Position numbers and translations under genes: made by a program. DNA of 64,000 nucleotides, taken from contig DAKD01000004.1 of the NCBI GenBank assembly GCA_002499085.1, positions 1 through 64,000 on the forward strand, written 5' to 3'. The notes beneath the pieces are model-generated. The model saw nothing but the letters and a program-made list of their open reading frames with translations, was not told where the DNA came from and ran no database searches. This DNA comes from Methanomassiliicoccales archaeon UBA280 (lineage in GTDB: Archaea > Thermoplasmatota > Thermoplasmata > SG8-5). Shown here piece by piece: positions 50,193-59,121 of the stretch (position 1 is its first letter; each line of letters opens with the position of its first letter).

Positions 50193-50693
50193 TTATTTCA
50201 AGCCTGCCGATTCCGCCAGCATCCGCTTCAGCTCCTCTTTGGACTTGGCCTCGATGCCGAAGAACTCCATGAACTTGGGCGCTGTTTCAAGGATGAAGCC
50301 CCGGTTGGTCCTGTTCTGGTATATCAGCTTCATCTTGACCAGGAGGTCCACATGGTCGCGCGCTTTCTCCCCGACTATCCCGAGCAGCTCCTTCTTCTGC
50401 ATGGGCTGGTAGTAGGCGATGAGGACGGCGGTCTTCGTTGTCTCGCGGTCCAGTTCCTTCTTCGCCACCTCCTCTGTCTCCAGGGCGTATTCCTTCTTGA
50501 GCTGCATCGAGTAGTTCTGGCCGATATGGACTATGTCCAGGGCGGTTGTCCGAGTCTCGTAGGCCCTGTTCAGCTTGGTGAGGGATTTCCTCACTGCCTT
50601 CTCCTCCAGGCCCGTGAGCTCGCAAATCTCCTTGACAGTGAGCGGCCTGCCTGCGGAGAAAAGCACTGCCTCCACAAGCTCCTGGTCCCCCAA
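50193..50693 (-). CDS. scpB: Segregation and condensation protein ScpB
   Basis: 166 residues. Two winged helices: EAVLFSAGRPLTVKEICELTGLEEKAVRKSLTKL and the second with AVLIAYYQPMQKKELLGIVGEKARDHVDLLVKMKLI, the conserved ScpB signature. It stabilises ScpA on the SMC heads. The start is TTG at 50693, next to the scpA stop; no in-frame ATG or GTG is nearby. A C-terminal helix follows. Confidence 0.9.
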   Translation of the reverse strand: MGDQELVEAVLFSAGRPLTVKEICELTGLEEKAVRKSLTKLNRAYETRTTALDIVHIGQNYSMQLKKEYALETEEVAKKELDRETTKTAVLIAYYQPMQKKELLGIVGEKARDHVDLLVKMKLIYQNRTNRGFILETAPKFMEFFGIEAKSKEELKRMLAESAGLK

Positions 50694-50694
50694 C

Positions 50695-51669
50695 TCACAC
50701 CACCGCCAACTGCTCGGCCGGAACTATGGGCATCGGCGTGGAATTCTCCATCGGGGCCATGTCTCTTGACTCGATGCTGGTGATGTATATCTCGCCGTAA
50801 GGCAGCTTCTTCTGCGCCAACTCGATCTTCTCCATCTTTGCCAGGAACAGGGACGAGATGAACACCGTCACCTTGTCGTAAGTGTCGTTGCGGTTCCATA
50901 TCGAGGTGATCGGGATGCACTTCTCCTCGCATCTGCATATTCTCTGCCAGGTGGCGGATATGTCCTCCTGCAGGCTGTCGCCGTGCAGCTTGTCGCTTAT
51001 CACGATGGGCGCATCCACTGTCTTGACCAGCTTGTTTATCCTGTCCCTGAGGGCCATCTCCTCTCTCGCTTCGTCGAATGCCTCCAGCAGAGAAACTAAA
51101 GTCACTGGCCTCACATCATTGCTGCGCACGGCCTGGGTGAGCACCGGGTCTGAACCGAGCACGAAATCGCTGAATCCGGAGCCCGGTATCGGGTTGTAGG
51201 CAGGCTCTATCTCCCAATCCGAGAAGAATGACTCGACAGGCTCATCGGTTTTATCGGCATGCGTGAGAACCCTGGCGCTCTGGCTCTTCAGTATGGACCA
51301 GGCCATCATGACCAGCTTGCCTGCGATGATGAAGTTGACGTCGTCCTCCTTCTTGAGCTTGGCCAGGTACAGCTTCGTGAACTCCCCCAGGTCTATGTTC
51401 CAGGGGTCGAACTTCTGGTCGATGACCAGCTGGAAGGCGATTGCCGCGGCCCTGTCCACCGGGTCCTGGAGCACGACCTGAATATCCATGTCCAGCTCCT
51501 CGAGTATCCTCAGGTAGTTGTCCAGGTCGAGACCCTCATGCCCGGGCTCCTCTATCATTGCCTTGTGGAAGAGGAGGTGGTTCAGTATCTCCGTCTCCTT
51601 CTCGCCCATGGCCTCCAGGGCCTTCTCGTTCAGTACCGGGTACACGCTTGGCGCCGATTCGGTTTCCAT
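50695..51669 (-). CDS. scpA: Segregation and condensation protein ScpA (kleisin)
   Basis: 324 residues. N-terminal kleisin helix region HEGLDLDNYLRILEELDMDIQ, then the typical DPVDRAAAIAFQLVIDQKFDPWNIDLGEFTKLYLAKL stretch; C-terminal winged helix VTVFISSLFLAKMEKIELAQKKLPYGEIYI closes the ring. The linker is long. One bp separates it from the smc stop. Confidence 0.93.
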   Translation of the reverse strand: METESAPSVYPVLNEKALEAMGEKETEILNHLLFHKAMIEEPGHEGLDLDNYLRILEELDMDIQVVLQDPVDRAAAIAFQLVIDQKFDPWNIDLGEFTKLYLAKLKKEDDVNFIIAGKLVMMAWSILKSQSARVLTHADKTDEPVESFFSDWEIEPAYNPIPGSGFSDFVLGSDPVLTQAVRSNDVRPVTLVSLLEAFDEAREEMALRDRINKLVKTVDAPIVISDKLHGDSLQEDISATWQRICRCEEKCIPITSIWNRNDTYDKVTVFISSLFLAKMEKIELAQKKLPYGEIYITSIESRDMAPMENSTPMPIVPAEQLAVV

Positions 51670-51670
51670 G

Positions 51671-54600
51671 CTATCCTGTCTCCTGGCCCTGCGCAGGCGA
51701 CTGCGCAGCGCTCTCCTGTTTCAGCGGGGGTTCGGGCTCCTTGACGTCCCCAAGGTCGACTTTCATGATGACGTCGGAGATTCCCTTCTTCTGCATCGTG
51801 ATGCCGACTATGTGGTCGGCCTGCCGGAGGGTGACCTTCCTCAGAGATATCTGAAGGAACTGGGCCCTCTCGGAGTTCTTCTTGACCATGGCCGCGACGT
51901 TCTCGGCGTTGATGGCGTCCAGGTTCTGGTCCACCTCATCCAGGACGTAGAAAGGCGAAGGATCATGCCTCTGAATCGCGAATATGAGTGCCATCGAGAC
52001 CACGCCCTTCTCCCCGCCTGACAGAGCCTCGAGCCTGTGCACCTTCTTGCCCGGCGGCCTCGCAGTTATGAGCAGGCCCGCAGAGAACGGGTCGTCCGGG
52101 TTCTCCAGCAGGAGCTCTGCTTCTCCGCCTTCTGACAGCTCGGCATAGACCATCCTGAATTTCTCGTTTACTGCACCGTAGACCTTCAGCAGGCCGATCT
52201 TCTTCTTCTCGTTCAGTTCCTCGACGAGTTTGAGCAGCCGCTTCCTCTGTTCCCTGAGCCTTGTCAGCTCTTCCTTGAGCTCGTCATGGCGCTTCTGCTG
52301 CTCGTCGTACGCGTCCAGGGCGCGGAGGTTCACGTTGCCCATGGACTCCATTGCCAGCTCGGCCGATTTTATCGCCTTGTTCAGAGCCTCGGTGCTGGGA
52401 AGCTTTGACACGTCCCCTATTTCCAGCTTCTTCACCGCTTCCTCGGCCTCGGAGAGCATCTTCTTGGCATTCTCCATCTCTATTTTCAGGCCGCGAAGTA
52501 TGTCGCTCTTGGCCTCAATGGCGTGCTGGATTTTCTCGAGGTTCGATTCCGCGTCCGTCTTGGACTTGTAAGTGTCATCTCTCTTCTTCCGGAGCTTGGC
52601 CAGCTCGCTGCCCATGGAGTCCTCTATCTTCTGCATGGCCTTCAGGTCGACCTCATGCTTGGCCAGCAGCTTCTCCTTGGCTGCGATGTTTGATTCGTCC
52701 GACTTCAGCTTGGCCTCGATCGAATCCAGTGACTCCTTGACCTCGGCCATCCTGTCAGCCAGGATCTTTTCCCTGCTCTCCAGGCCGCTCAGTGCGGCCG
52801 AGAGCTCGGCCTCATCCCCTGCAAGCGACACCATCCTGTCCTGAAGGTCCTTCATGGCCTTGCCCATGCCCTTGGATGCCAGGGAAAGCATCTCCTTCTC
52901 CTTGGCCTGGCGCTGCGAGTCCAGCTCAGCCAGCTCGTCCGAGAATTTCTGCAAATCCGTAATCGATCTGTCCCTGAGCCCCGAGGTCTGTTCCATCTCG
53001 GCCCCAAGGTCTTTCATGGCTTTCTTTATCTTTTCCAGGGAATCCCTGTACTCCTTGCGCTGCGATTCCAGGGTGTCGACCACTGCCGAGCCCGAGGTAT
53101 CGGACATCCCGGCTTCCTTGACCTGCTTCTCCAGGCCGAGCAAAGACTCCCTGGCGGCCCTGAGCCTCTCGGCGAGCCTGTCCGCCTTCTCCGTGGCCTT
53201 GCGCAGGTTCTCGCCGACAGTGTCGAGCTCTCCCCTGGCAGATGTGCCCAGTTTCATCATGCTGCGTTCCTTGATGCCGCCGATCATGGCGCCCGAAGCC
53301 TCGACCAGGTCGCCGTCCAGCGTCACGAGCCGCACCCCGCCCATGCGCTCGCGCGCAGCCTCGAGGTTCTCGACCACGATTGTCTCGCCGAACACATAGC
53401 CCAGTGCATCCCTGTACTCATCCTTGAAGTCCAGAAGGTCTATTGCGAACCCCAGCGAGCCCTTCACTGCCATCAGGGACTTTCCCCGCGGCCTCTGAGG
53501 GAGCATCTGATTCAGCGGCAGGAACATGGCTCTGCCCGCCTTCGTCTTTTTGAGGAAATTGATCGCCTTCTCCGCCGAGGCGTCCGAATCCACTATCACG
53601 GCCTGCATCCTGTTCCCCGCGGCCGTGGCAATGGCTGTCTCGTACTTGGCATCCGGCTTCACCAGCTCGGCAACGGTTCCGTGTATGCCCTTGAGCTCAC
53701 CCCTGTCCCTGGCCTCCAGGGTGGCATTGACCGCGTTGCTGTATCCCTTCTCAACGGATTTCACGGCATCGGTCTCGGCCTTCAGCTGGTTGTAGTCCCT
53801 GGTGAGGGTCTTGATGGCCGCTTCGAGCTCCAGCGACTGCCTGGACAGCTCTTCCTCCTCCTTGCGCTTGGCCATGTACGCAGCTTGGAGCTCCTTCAGG
53901 CTTCCGCTGGCCTTTTTCCCCTCGGACTTCAGCTCCTTGAGCCTCCAGTCTGCGTCCTTGAGCTGGAACTCCATGTTTGACTTCTTCTCCTCCAGCTCCT
54001 CCAGCTCCCTCTGCTGGCGCGCAGCCCTGTCAACGAGCCTGTCCTTCTCGACCGTGAGCGTCCTGACCTTCTCGGTGAGTTCGTCAACGCGCTTCTTGAT
54101 TTGCATTACTTCCTTCTGCACCGGGGTGGCGGCGGAATCTGAGCCCGCAAGTTTCTTCTCGGCGTCGCCGAACTCCTTCCTGGTCTTGGCAAGGTCCGAG
54201 CTTGCGGCCTTGTGCTTCTTGGCTGTCCCGGATTTCTCCGCGGCAAGGGAGTCCTTCTCCCTCTCCAGCTTGTCCATGTCCGCCTTCCTCTGCTTGCGCT
54301 GTGTCTTCATTTCCGCGATGGAATCGACCGAGTTCTGGATGCTGTCCTGGCATCTCGCGACCTCGACCTTGAGCGCATCCAGGTTCTTCCTCAGTTCGAC
54401 GGATTCGGCGCTGCTCTTCTTCTCGATCTCCCTCTCGGCCTTATCCAGGGCATCCAGTATGCCCCCGAGCTCCTTCTCCCCGGCCTGCTTTTCCTTTCCC
54501 AGCCTGTCGATCTCGGCCTGCTTCCCGGATATCTGCTCATCAAGGCCGGTCATCTCGTTCTCGAGGCTCTCCTTGCGCTTGTACTCCAGCTGGGCCTTGG

Positions 54601-55288
54601 CGACGTCCAGCTTCTCCTTCTGCTCCCTGTACTTCAGGGCGCTCGAGCGGTCGGATTCGAGCTGCTTGAGCTGCTTCCTCAGCTCCTCGAGGATTATGCT
54701 TATCCTGTCCAGGTTGTCCTCGGTCTCCAGGCGGTCCTTCTCTGCGCTGGCAATGTCCTCGTCGAAACGGCTTATGCCGGCAATGTCATCGAGAATCCCG
54801 CGCCTTTCCTTGGGGCCCATCTCCACGATGCGGGTGATGTCGCCCTGCTGGACCAGGTTGTAGCCCTCGGCCGAAATCTTGGCATGCGAGAGTATGGAAT
54901 CGAAATCGTTCAGCGAGGATTTCTTCTCATTGACGTAAAAGTAGCTCACATAGTCGGCCTTGCCCGGGGAGCGTTTCACGTACCGCGTGAGTTTCACTGT
55001 GTCGCTGGCCACCGGGAGGATCTTATCGGAATTGTCGAATATCAGCGAGACTTCTGTGAACTGGGCCGGGCTGCCTGTTTTCCCGCCGTTGAAAATCAGG
55101 TCAGTCAGCCTTCCGGCGCGTATGGCTTTCGAGCTCTTTGGACCGAGAACGAAAAGTATCGCGTCCGAGATGTTGGACTTGCCCGAGCCGTTGGGCCCGG
55201 TTATGGCCGTGTATCCGTCCACAAGGGGAACCCTCATCTTGCCCTTGAAGGACTTGAAATTCTCCATCTGGATCTCTTTCAGATACAT
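51671..55288 (-). CDS. smc: Chromosome segregation ATPase SMC
   Basis: About 1205 residues. Walker A GPNGSGKSN at residues 31-39, Q-loop, two long coiled-coil arms, hinge at about 500-650 (GIHGTVAELVKPD through LVEASGAMIGG), then signature LSGGEKGVVSMAL and Walker B FYVLDEVDQNLDAIN near the C-terminus. It loops DNA together with ScpA and ScpB, encoded directly downstream. The ORF is open upstream, but the ATG at 55288 (MYLKEIQMENFKSF) with AGGTGA upstream is the real start. It has a C-terminal extension rich in Glu/Gln. Confidence 0.97.
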   Translation of the reverse strand: MYLKEIQMENFKSFKGKMRVPLVDGYTAITGPNGSGKSNISDAILFVLGPKSSKAIRAGRLTDLIFNGGKTGSPAQFTEVSLIFDNSDKILPVASDTVKLTRYVKRSPGKADYVSYFYVNEKKSSLNDFDSILSHAKISAEGYNLVQQGDITRIVEMGPKERRGILDDIAGISRFDEDIASAEKDRLETEDNLDRISIILEELRKQLKQLESDRSSALKYREQKEKLDVAKAQLEYKRKESLENEMTGLDEQISGKQAEIDRLGKEKQAGEKELGGILDALDKAEREIEKKSSAESVELRKNLDALKVEVARCQDSIQNSVDSIAEMKTQRKQRKADMDKLEREKDSLAAEKSGTAKKHKAASSDLAKTRKEFGDAEKKLAGSDSAATPVQKEVMQIKKRVDELTEKVRTLTVEKDRLVDRAARQQRELEELEEKKSNMEFQLKDADWRLKELKSEGKKASGSLKELQAAYMAKRKEEEELSRQSLELEAAIKTLTRDYNQLKAETDAVKSVEKGYSNAVNATLEARDRGELKGIHGTVAELVKPDAKYETAIATAAGNRMQAVIVDSDASAEKAINFLKKTKAGRAMFLPLNQMLPQRPRGKSLMAVKGSLGFAIDLLDFKDEYRDALGYVFGETIVVENLEAARERMGGVRLVTLDGDLVEASGAMIGGIKERSMMKLGTSARGELDTVGENLRKATEKADRLAERLRAARESLLGLEKQVKEAGMSDTSGSAVVDTLESQRKEYRDSLEKIKKAMKDLGAEMEQTSGLRDRSITDLQKFSDELAELDSQRQAKEKEMLSLASKGMGKAMKDLQDRMVSLAGDEAELSAALSGLESREKILADRMAEVKESLDSIEAKLKSDESNIAAKEKLLAKHEVDLKAMQKIEDSMGSELAKLRKKRDDTYKSKTDAESNLEKIQHAIEAKSDILRGLKIEMENAKKMLSEAEEAVKKLEIGDVSKLPSTEALNKAIKSAELAMESMGNVNLRALDAYDEQQKRHDELKEELTRLREQRKRLLKLVEELNEKKKIGLLKVYGAVNEKFRMVYAELSEGGEAELLLENPDDPFSAGLLITARPPGKKVHRLEALSGGEKGVVSMALIFAIQRHDPSPFYVLDEVDQNLDAINAENVAAMVKKNSERAQFLQISLRKVTLRQADHIVGITMQKKGISDVIMKVDLGDVKEPEPPLKQESAAQSPAQGQETG

Positions 55289-55447
55289 TCGCTTCACCTG
55301 GAAACGAATGGACAAGCCCGGCGTCGATGACCGTCTCTGGCTCCAGCATTGCGAGCTGATTGGACCTTTGTCCGAGAACCCGGTATCTGGCCTACTTCTG
55401 TGGACCCAAGGCATCCGGCCAAGGGCCTACGCATCCCATCCGCTGAT

Positions 55448-55465
55448 GTCTGACATATGTCAGAC
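55448..55465. promoter_or_regulatory. 18-bp perfect palindrome beside AT-rich promoter
   Basis: GTCTGACATATGTCAGAC is a perfect dyad in the 396-bp gap between smc and the small gene at 55685. Next to it (55470-55500) lies ATATCTATATACTAGTATAAAAATA with TATA-like sequences in both directions. Probably an operator; the rest of the gap shows no gene. Confidence 0.55.
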
Positions 55466-55684
55466 TTCAACCTATATCTATATACTAGTATAAAAATACA
55501 TCGGTTAATGTATGACTGTGCCTTTTTCCTGAAAAATCGACTTTTGGAGCCTTGTTACGATTGTCTGACAGAAAAGATCTGCAGCATAGGAATTTCCACA
55601 GACACGGGAACCATCTGGATGCCGAATCAGCAATCATTAAATACCATTCCCTTTATCCCGGTCAAACACATCGGAGGCGCTCAT

Positions 55685-55858
55685 ATGGAAGAGTCACTGT
55701 GTAATGTGGAATTCCTGAAGGGGCCCAAGGCGTTCATAGCAAGGGTGGAGAGCGACCTGGGCGGAATCAGGGAATACAGAAGCGAGTCGTTTGAAGAAGT
55801 GCTGGAGCAGGTAATCATAGATCTGCAGGAAGAATTCGAGTCCTCGACAGCCCCGTGA
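55685..55858 (+). CDS. Small acidic protein of unknown function
   Basis: 57 residues, MEESLCNVEFLKGPKAFIARVESDLGGIREYRSESFEEVLEQVIIDLQEEFESS. Predicted beta-hairpin then a long acidic helix. GGAGG lies 8 nt before the ATG. The frame is open to 55457, but the upstream part looks non-coding. Family not recognised. Confidence 0.6.
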   Translation: MEESLCNVEFLKGPKAFIARVESDLGGIREYRSESFEEVLEQVIIDLQEEFESSTAP

Positions 55859-55919
55859 GTGAAGTCATACATTATTTCCGTGAAAAAACAGGCTGGGATG
55901 GTCATTTAGAGTCAGCCAC

Positions 55920-57062
55920 TTAAACCATCAGCTTTCCGGATTTCATTATGGCAGTCTCGGTTCCGTCGGGCATCCTGGCAACGATCGTGGGGAGTTTTAT
56001 CAGCCCGTCCAGATGAATCATTGCCTTGGCGTCCTCGTCGTAATTGGCTCCGATCGCTATGTGGCAGGTCGAGTACACTTTCTCGTCCTCCAGCATGTTG
56101 CCGACTATCTCGGCCTTCCTGTTGAGGCCTATTCCCAGCTCGCCCAGGTTGCGGGCGTTCCTCGCGTACTCGGCCCCGGCCGCGGCGTCCAGCTTGCCGG
56201 CCTTCACTGCGGCCAGGGCATTGTCCCTGCCGCTCTGAAGCGTCTTTTCAAGTATTCCCGCCTCCTCGCCGCCCTCCAGCGCAGTGACGAAATTGCCCTT
56301 CACCCTGGCAATTATCGGATTCCTGATTATGAGGTCTCCCTTCTCCAGCGAGATGGAGCCGTCGAAGGCTATTGTGCCCTCTGAGCTGCCCAGCTGCGGG
56401 GATATGTATGCCTCGCCGGCAGGCAGGTTCCCGCCCTGCCCCGGCAGTCGGAAATCGCCGTCGTCCGCATCCGCCAGCCTGTTCTTCAGGCCTATGGTGA
56501 TGTCTGTCCCCTTTGCGGAGGAGACATGGACGCTCACGGCCCTGTCAAGGACATCCTTCACCCTGGCGCATTCCGTTCTGAGCCTCGGGTAATCGATGGG
56601 CACCGTCTTCGCGAACATTGCCGCCGTAACGCTTGGCGACCAGAACGCCCTCATCCTCTTTCCCCGGTACAGGTAATCGAATATGTGGTCGTACTCCTTC
56701 TCCCCGAGCCTGTAATTGGTCTTTATGCCGGCCTCGTCCTTTCCCAGTTTCTCCGCGCTGAGGGAGATGCATATGTCCGGGTTGGAGCGTATGGCCTCGA
56801 TGATCGAAGGCTCGGCATAATCCAGCTGCGTCTTGTAGGGCTGGACAACGATGACGGGCTTGGCGCCGAGAGCGAGCAAGGCGTCGTACATGGCCATGGA
56901 TATCGAGTAGACATTGCTCTCCGGGTTCGTGATTATCAGGGCCTTCTCGCCCTCCTTCGCGGCCAGCACATCCCTTGCCGCCACCTCGGCTGCCTTCTTC
57001 AGTTCCGGGCCGCTGAGGGTTTTCACATCCGCCATGACTGCATTTGCGTCCAAAATTGTCAC
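55920..57062 (-). CDS. M29-family aminopeptidase
   Basis: 380 residues. Aminopeptidase T/AmpS-like: the N-terminal half has VLIITNPESNVYSISMAMYDALLALGAKP (ligand-binding Rossmann-like), the C-terminal metal domain has LPAGEAYISPQLGSSEGTIAFDGS, NLGELGIGLN and CHIAIGANYDEDAKAMIHLDG with Glu/His/Asp ligands. It releases N-terminal residues from peptides using two metal ions. The start at 57062 gives a complete N-terminus. Confidence 0.88.
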   Translation of the reverse strand: MTILDANAVMADVKTLSGPELKKAAEVAARDVLAAKEGEKALIITNPESNVYSISMAMYDALLALGAKPVIVVQPYKTQLDYAEPSIIEAIRSNPDICISLSAEKLGKDEAGIKTNYRLGEKEYDHIFDYLYRGKRMRAFWSPSVTAAMFAKTVPIDYPRLRTECARVKDVLDRAVSVHVSSAKGTDITIGLKNRLADADDGDFRLPGQGGNLPAGEAYISPQLGSSEGTIAFDGSISLEKGDLIIRNPIIARVKGNFVTALEGGEEAGILEKTLQSGRDNALAAVKAGKLDAAAGAEYARNARNLGELGIGLNRKAEIVGNMLEDEKVYSTCHIAIGANYDEDAKAMIHLDGLIKLPTIVARMPDGTETAIMKSGKLMV

Positions 57063-57159
57063 CGGGCCCTCATTCCCGGGAGGGGATATTAGGATTCCCC
57101 CTGCCCGGGAAAAGATATTATCCTGTCAAGGCATAACGGTCGCATTCAGGAGGATTCCC

Positions 57160-57480
57160 ATGGAAAAAAACGAGGATTACGAGAGGATACTGTCCACCTA
57201 CTACGGCGAGAACCAGGTGGTGGCCATGATGATGCTGAAGATAGACACGAAGGATGCCGAGGGCATAGCCAAGAAAGTGGCAAAATTTGACATCGTGGAG
57301 GAGCTCTTCATGGTTACAGGGGACGTTGACATCATACTCAAGGCCAGGTTCCCGAACTACAAGGCGCTGAAGTCCTTCGTTCTGGACTCGCTGGCTCCCA
57401 TAGAGGGCATCAAGGAGACCAAGACGATGATGGTTGTCACCCCCTTCAAGGAGAACGGCACCATCCTGTTCCCGCAGTAA
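57160..57480 (+). CDS. Lrp/AsnC ligand-binding (RAM) domain protein
   Basis: 106 residues. A stand-alone RAM domain: MMMLKIDTKDAEGIAKKVAKFDIVEELFMVTGDVDIILKARFPNYKALKSFVLDSLAPIEGIKETKTMMVV; no helix-turn-helix. Such proteins bind amino acids or partner with full Lrp regulators. ATG at 57160 follows CAGGAGGA; the open frame upstream is antisense to the aminopeptidase gene. Confidence 0.9.
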   Translation: MEKNEDYERILSTYYGENQVVAMMMLKIDTKDAEGIAKKVAKFDIVEELFMVTGDVDIILKARFPNYKALKSFVLDSLAPIEGIKETKTMMVVTPFKENGTILFPQ

Positions 57481-57534
57481 TCATCGCGGAAATTATTATA
57501 TGGGGTTGATTATACACCCGACTGAGGTGTGCCA

Positions 57535-57789
57535 ATGACCGCACAGGAAAAGCTTGAACAGATAATCACGATACTCGACCAGTTGGCAGAGGACAACACA
57601 GTCCCCAGGAACATCCGCCGCGGAGCCACTGAGTGCAAGGACAGGCTGCGCAGGAAGGGCGAGGCACTGGACGTCAGGGTATCTGGCGCAGTATCCAGCC
57701 TGGATGAGATGGCCAACGACCCCAACATACCGCTGCACGGACGCACGCTCATCTGGAATATAATATCACAGCTGGAGCAGGTTAAATAA
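57535..57789 (+). CDS. UPF0147 family protein
   Basis: 84 residues, all helical. Matches the archaeal UPF0147 pattern: LEQIITILDQLAEDNTVPRNIRRGATECKDRL, then VRVSGAVSSLDEMANDPNIPLHGRTLIWNIISQLE. Function unknown. ATG at 57535 follows GAGGTG; the tRNA-Gly gene begins 16 bp after its stop. Confidence 0.92.
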   Translation: MTAQEKLEQIITILDQLAEDNTVPRNIRRGATECKDRLRRKGEALDVRVSGAVSSLDEMANDPNIPLHGRTLIWNIISQLEQVK

Positions 57790-57804
57790 GGACACAGCCC
57801 GATT

Positions 57805-57877
57805 GCGGATGTGATCCAGCTGGTTAGGATTCAAGCTTCCCAAGCTTGCTGCTCGGGTTCGAATCCCGGCATCCGCA
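57805..57877 (+). tRNA. tRNA-Gly(CCC)
   Basis: The acceptor GCGGATG (57805-57811) pairs with CATCCGC (57870-57876), discriminator A57877. Anticodon stem CAAGC/GCTTG encloses TTCCCAA, giving anticodon CCC. T-arm CGGG-TTCGAAT-CCCG is standard. CCA follows in the DNA (57878-57880). No intron. GTTAAATAAGG just upstream may be its TATA box. Its 3' end forms half of the first hairpin of the array below. Confidence 0.95.
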
Positions 57878-58270
57878 CCATTTTCCTTTCGTCTTTTAGA
57901 TATCGTTCACGGAAAATGGTGCTCGTAAATGTTGGGATACGCCGAATACTCTGATGATTGATTGCTCTATACGTATTCGGCTGGCCGAGAAAAATGATGT
58001 GAGTGTTTAAACTCCTTTTTTCGAGCAAGCCGAATTCATGGTTCTCAGCTAATTCTTAGATAATGAATTCGGCGATGGCAAAAGTTTGGATTGGCGTCTC
58101 TCATATCAAACTTTTGCATCCCGGCATCCCGAGAAACATAGAATAAACATTTTATTGCCTATGTTTCGAGCAAGCCGAATTAACGCTTCCGATTTTAACC
58201 ATACAAAGTTAATTCGGCGATGGCACCATTTTCCTTTCGTCGCTTTTATTTTGTTCTCGGAAAATGGTGC
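57875..58270. repeat. Array of eight hairpins starting in the tRNA-Gly 3' end
   Basis: Stems of 8-12 bp with loops of 17-24 nt at a pitch of about 40-65 bp: GCACCATTTTCC (57875/57911), GCCGAATAC (57941/57973), CGAGAAAA (57986/58016), GCCGAATTCAT (58029/58063), GCAAAAGTTTG (58078/58107), GAAACATAG (58133/58159), GCCGAATTAAC (58174/58208), GCACCATTTTCC (58223/58259). Linkers recur: CGAGCAA before GCCGAATT stems, GATGGCA after them, and GGGATACGCC-AAT after both CACCATTTTCC hairpins. Two partial copies of the tRNA 3' end lie within (TCCCGGCATCC near 58119; GCACCATTTTCCTTTCGTC at 58223). No ORF. Confidence 0.85.
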
Positions 58271-58329
58271 TCGAGATTATTGGGATACGCCAAATTCCTA
58301 CTTTAAGTCAGAAATAGGTAAATAATCGG

Positions 58330-59070
58330 CTACCACTTGCCCTTCTTCCTGTCCTTCTTCATCTTCCAGCCTTTTTCTGTTCTGCCCGGTGCCGGTTCAG
58401 GCTGTTCTGCGGATGCCGCGGCCGCGGCAGGCTCCGGCTTGGGCATGAACACGGGCATGTGTATGCTGGGCACTGCCACAGGAAAGAACGGGTGCTCCAG
58501 GCCTTCGGCCTCGGTCTCCCTCCGATGCTGGAGGGACATTATCCCGCCCACATAGCCGAATATCACCGTTAGGACGTAGGGATAGATGAAATAATCGGTC
58601 GACCAGAGTGCGGCCGCGAATTTCTGGAGGTAATCCGACATGAAGCCCAGAACAGGCCCGAACACGGGCAGATGCGTCGAAACATAGTCCGCTCCATGGC
58701 TTGGAAGACCGAGGAACCATTCAATCTCGGAAACATGGCTTTGCATGGCTCTGAGGAAGAACAGCAGGAAGAGGATGCTCATGGGCGTGAAGGCGGCAAG
58801 CGCGCCTTTCCAGGGTATGCCTGCCTTCCTGCCGCCCACGTAGCCCGCTATCATCTGCCCGAAAGGCGGGAACCAGAACAGCAGTAGCGAGAGAATCGTT
58901 GTGTACCAGACTGCCGACCAGAAGCTGTATATCCTCTTCTCCTTCACGGCCTCGACTGTCTCGCCGTCCACAATGTAAGGATGCGGGGCATGGCCCATGC
59001 TGTAGACTCCGCTTGCCTGAAGCTGCTTTGTAGTTTCATCCTGACTGGCTGACTTTTTCCTGCCGAACAT
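58330..59070 (-). CDS. Predicted membrane protein
   Basis: 246 residues. The N-terminal about 50 residues are soluble. Then three to four membrane segments (FWSAVWYTTILSLLLFWFPPFGQMIAGYVGGRKAG; LAAFTPMSILFLLFFLRAM; a third around VFGPVLGFMSD; YFIYPYVLTVIFGYVGGIMSL). A Pro/Ala tail ends in the basic KGWKMKKDRKKGKW. GYVGG occurs twice. Family not recognised. TATA-like ATATATATGAAGC lies upstream at about 59080-59090. Confidence 0.75.
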   Translation of the reverse strand: MFGRKKSASQDETTKQLQASGVYSMGHAPHPYIVDGETVEAVKEKRIYSFWSAVWYTTILSLLLFWFPPFGQMIAGYVGGRKAGIPWKGALAAFTPMSILFLLFFLRAMQSHVSEIEWFLGLPSHGADYVSTHLPVFGPVLGFMSDYLQKFAAALWSTDYFIYPYVLTVIFGYVGGIMSLQHRRETEAEGLEHPFFPVAVPSIHMPVFMPKPEPAAAAASAEQPEPAPGRTEKGWKMKKDRKKGKW

Positions 59071-59121
59071 CCCATCCCGGTAATATATATGAAGCGGAGT
59101 ATAAAAAAGTTGGCAGCGTTC

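Noticed and set aside
53802..54863. 353-residue Ser/Leu-rich plus-strand frame opposite smc
   Set aside because: Mirror of the coiled-coil codons of smc; no start signals.
57875..58270. CRISPR array
   Set aside because: Units are inverted repeats with differing stems; there is no constant direct repeat with unique spacers and no cas gene in the window.
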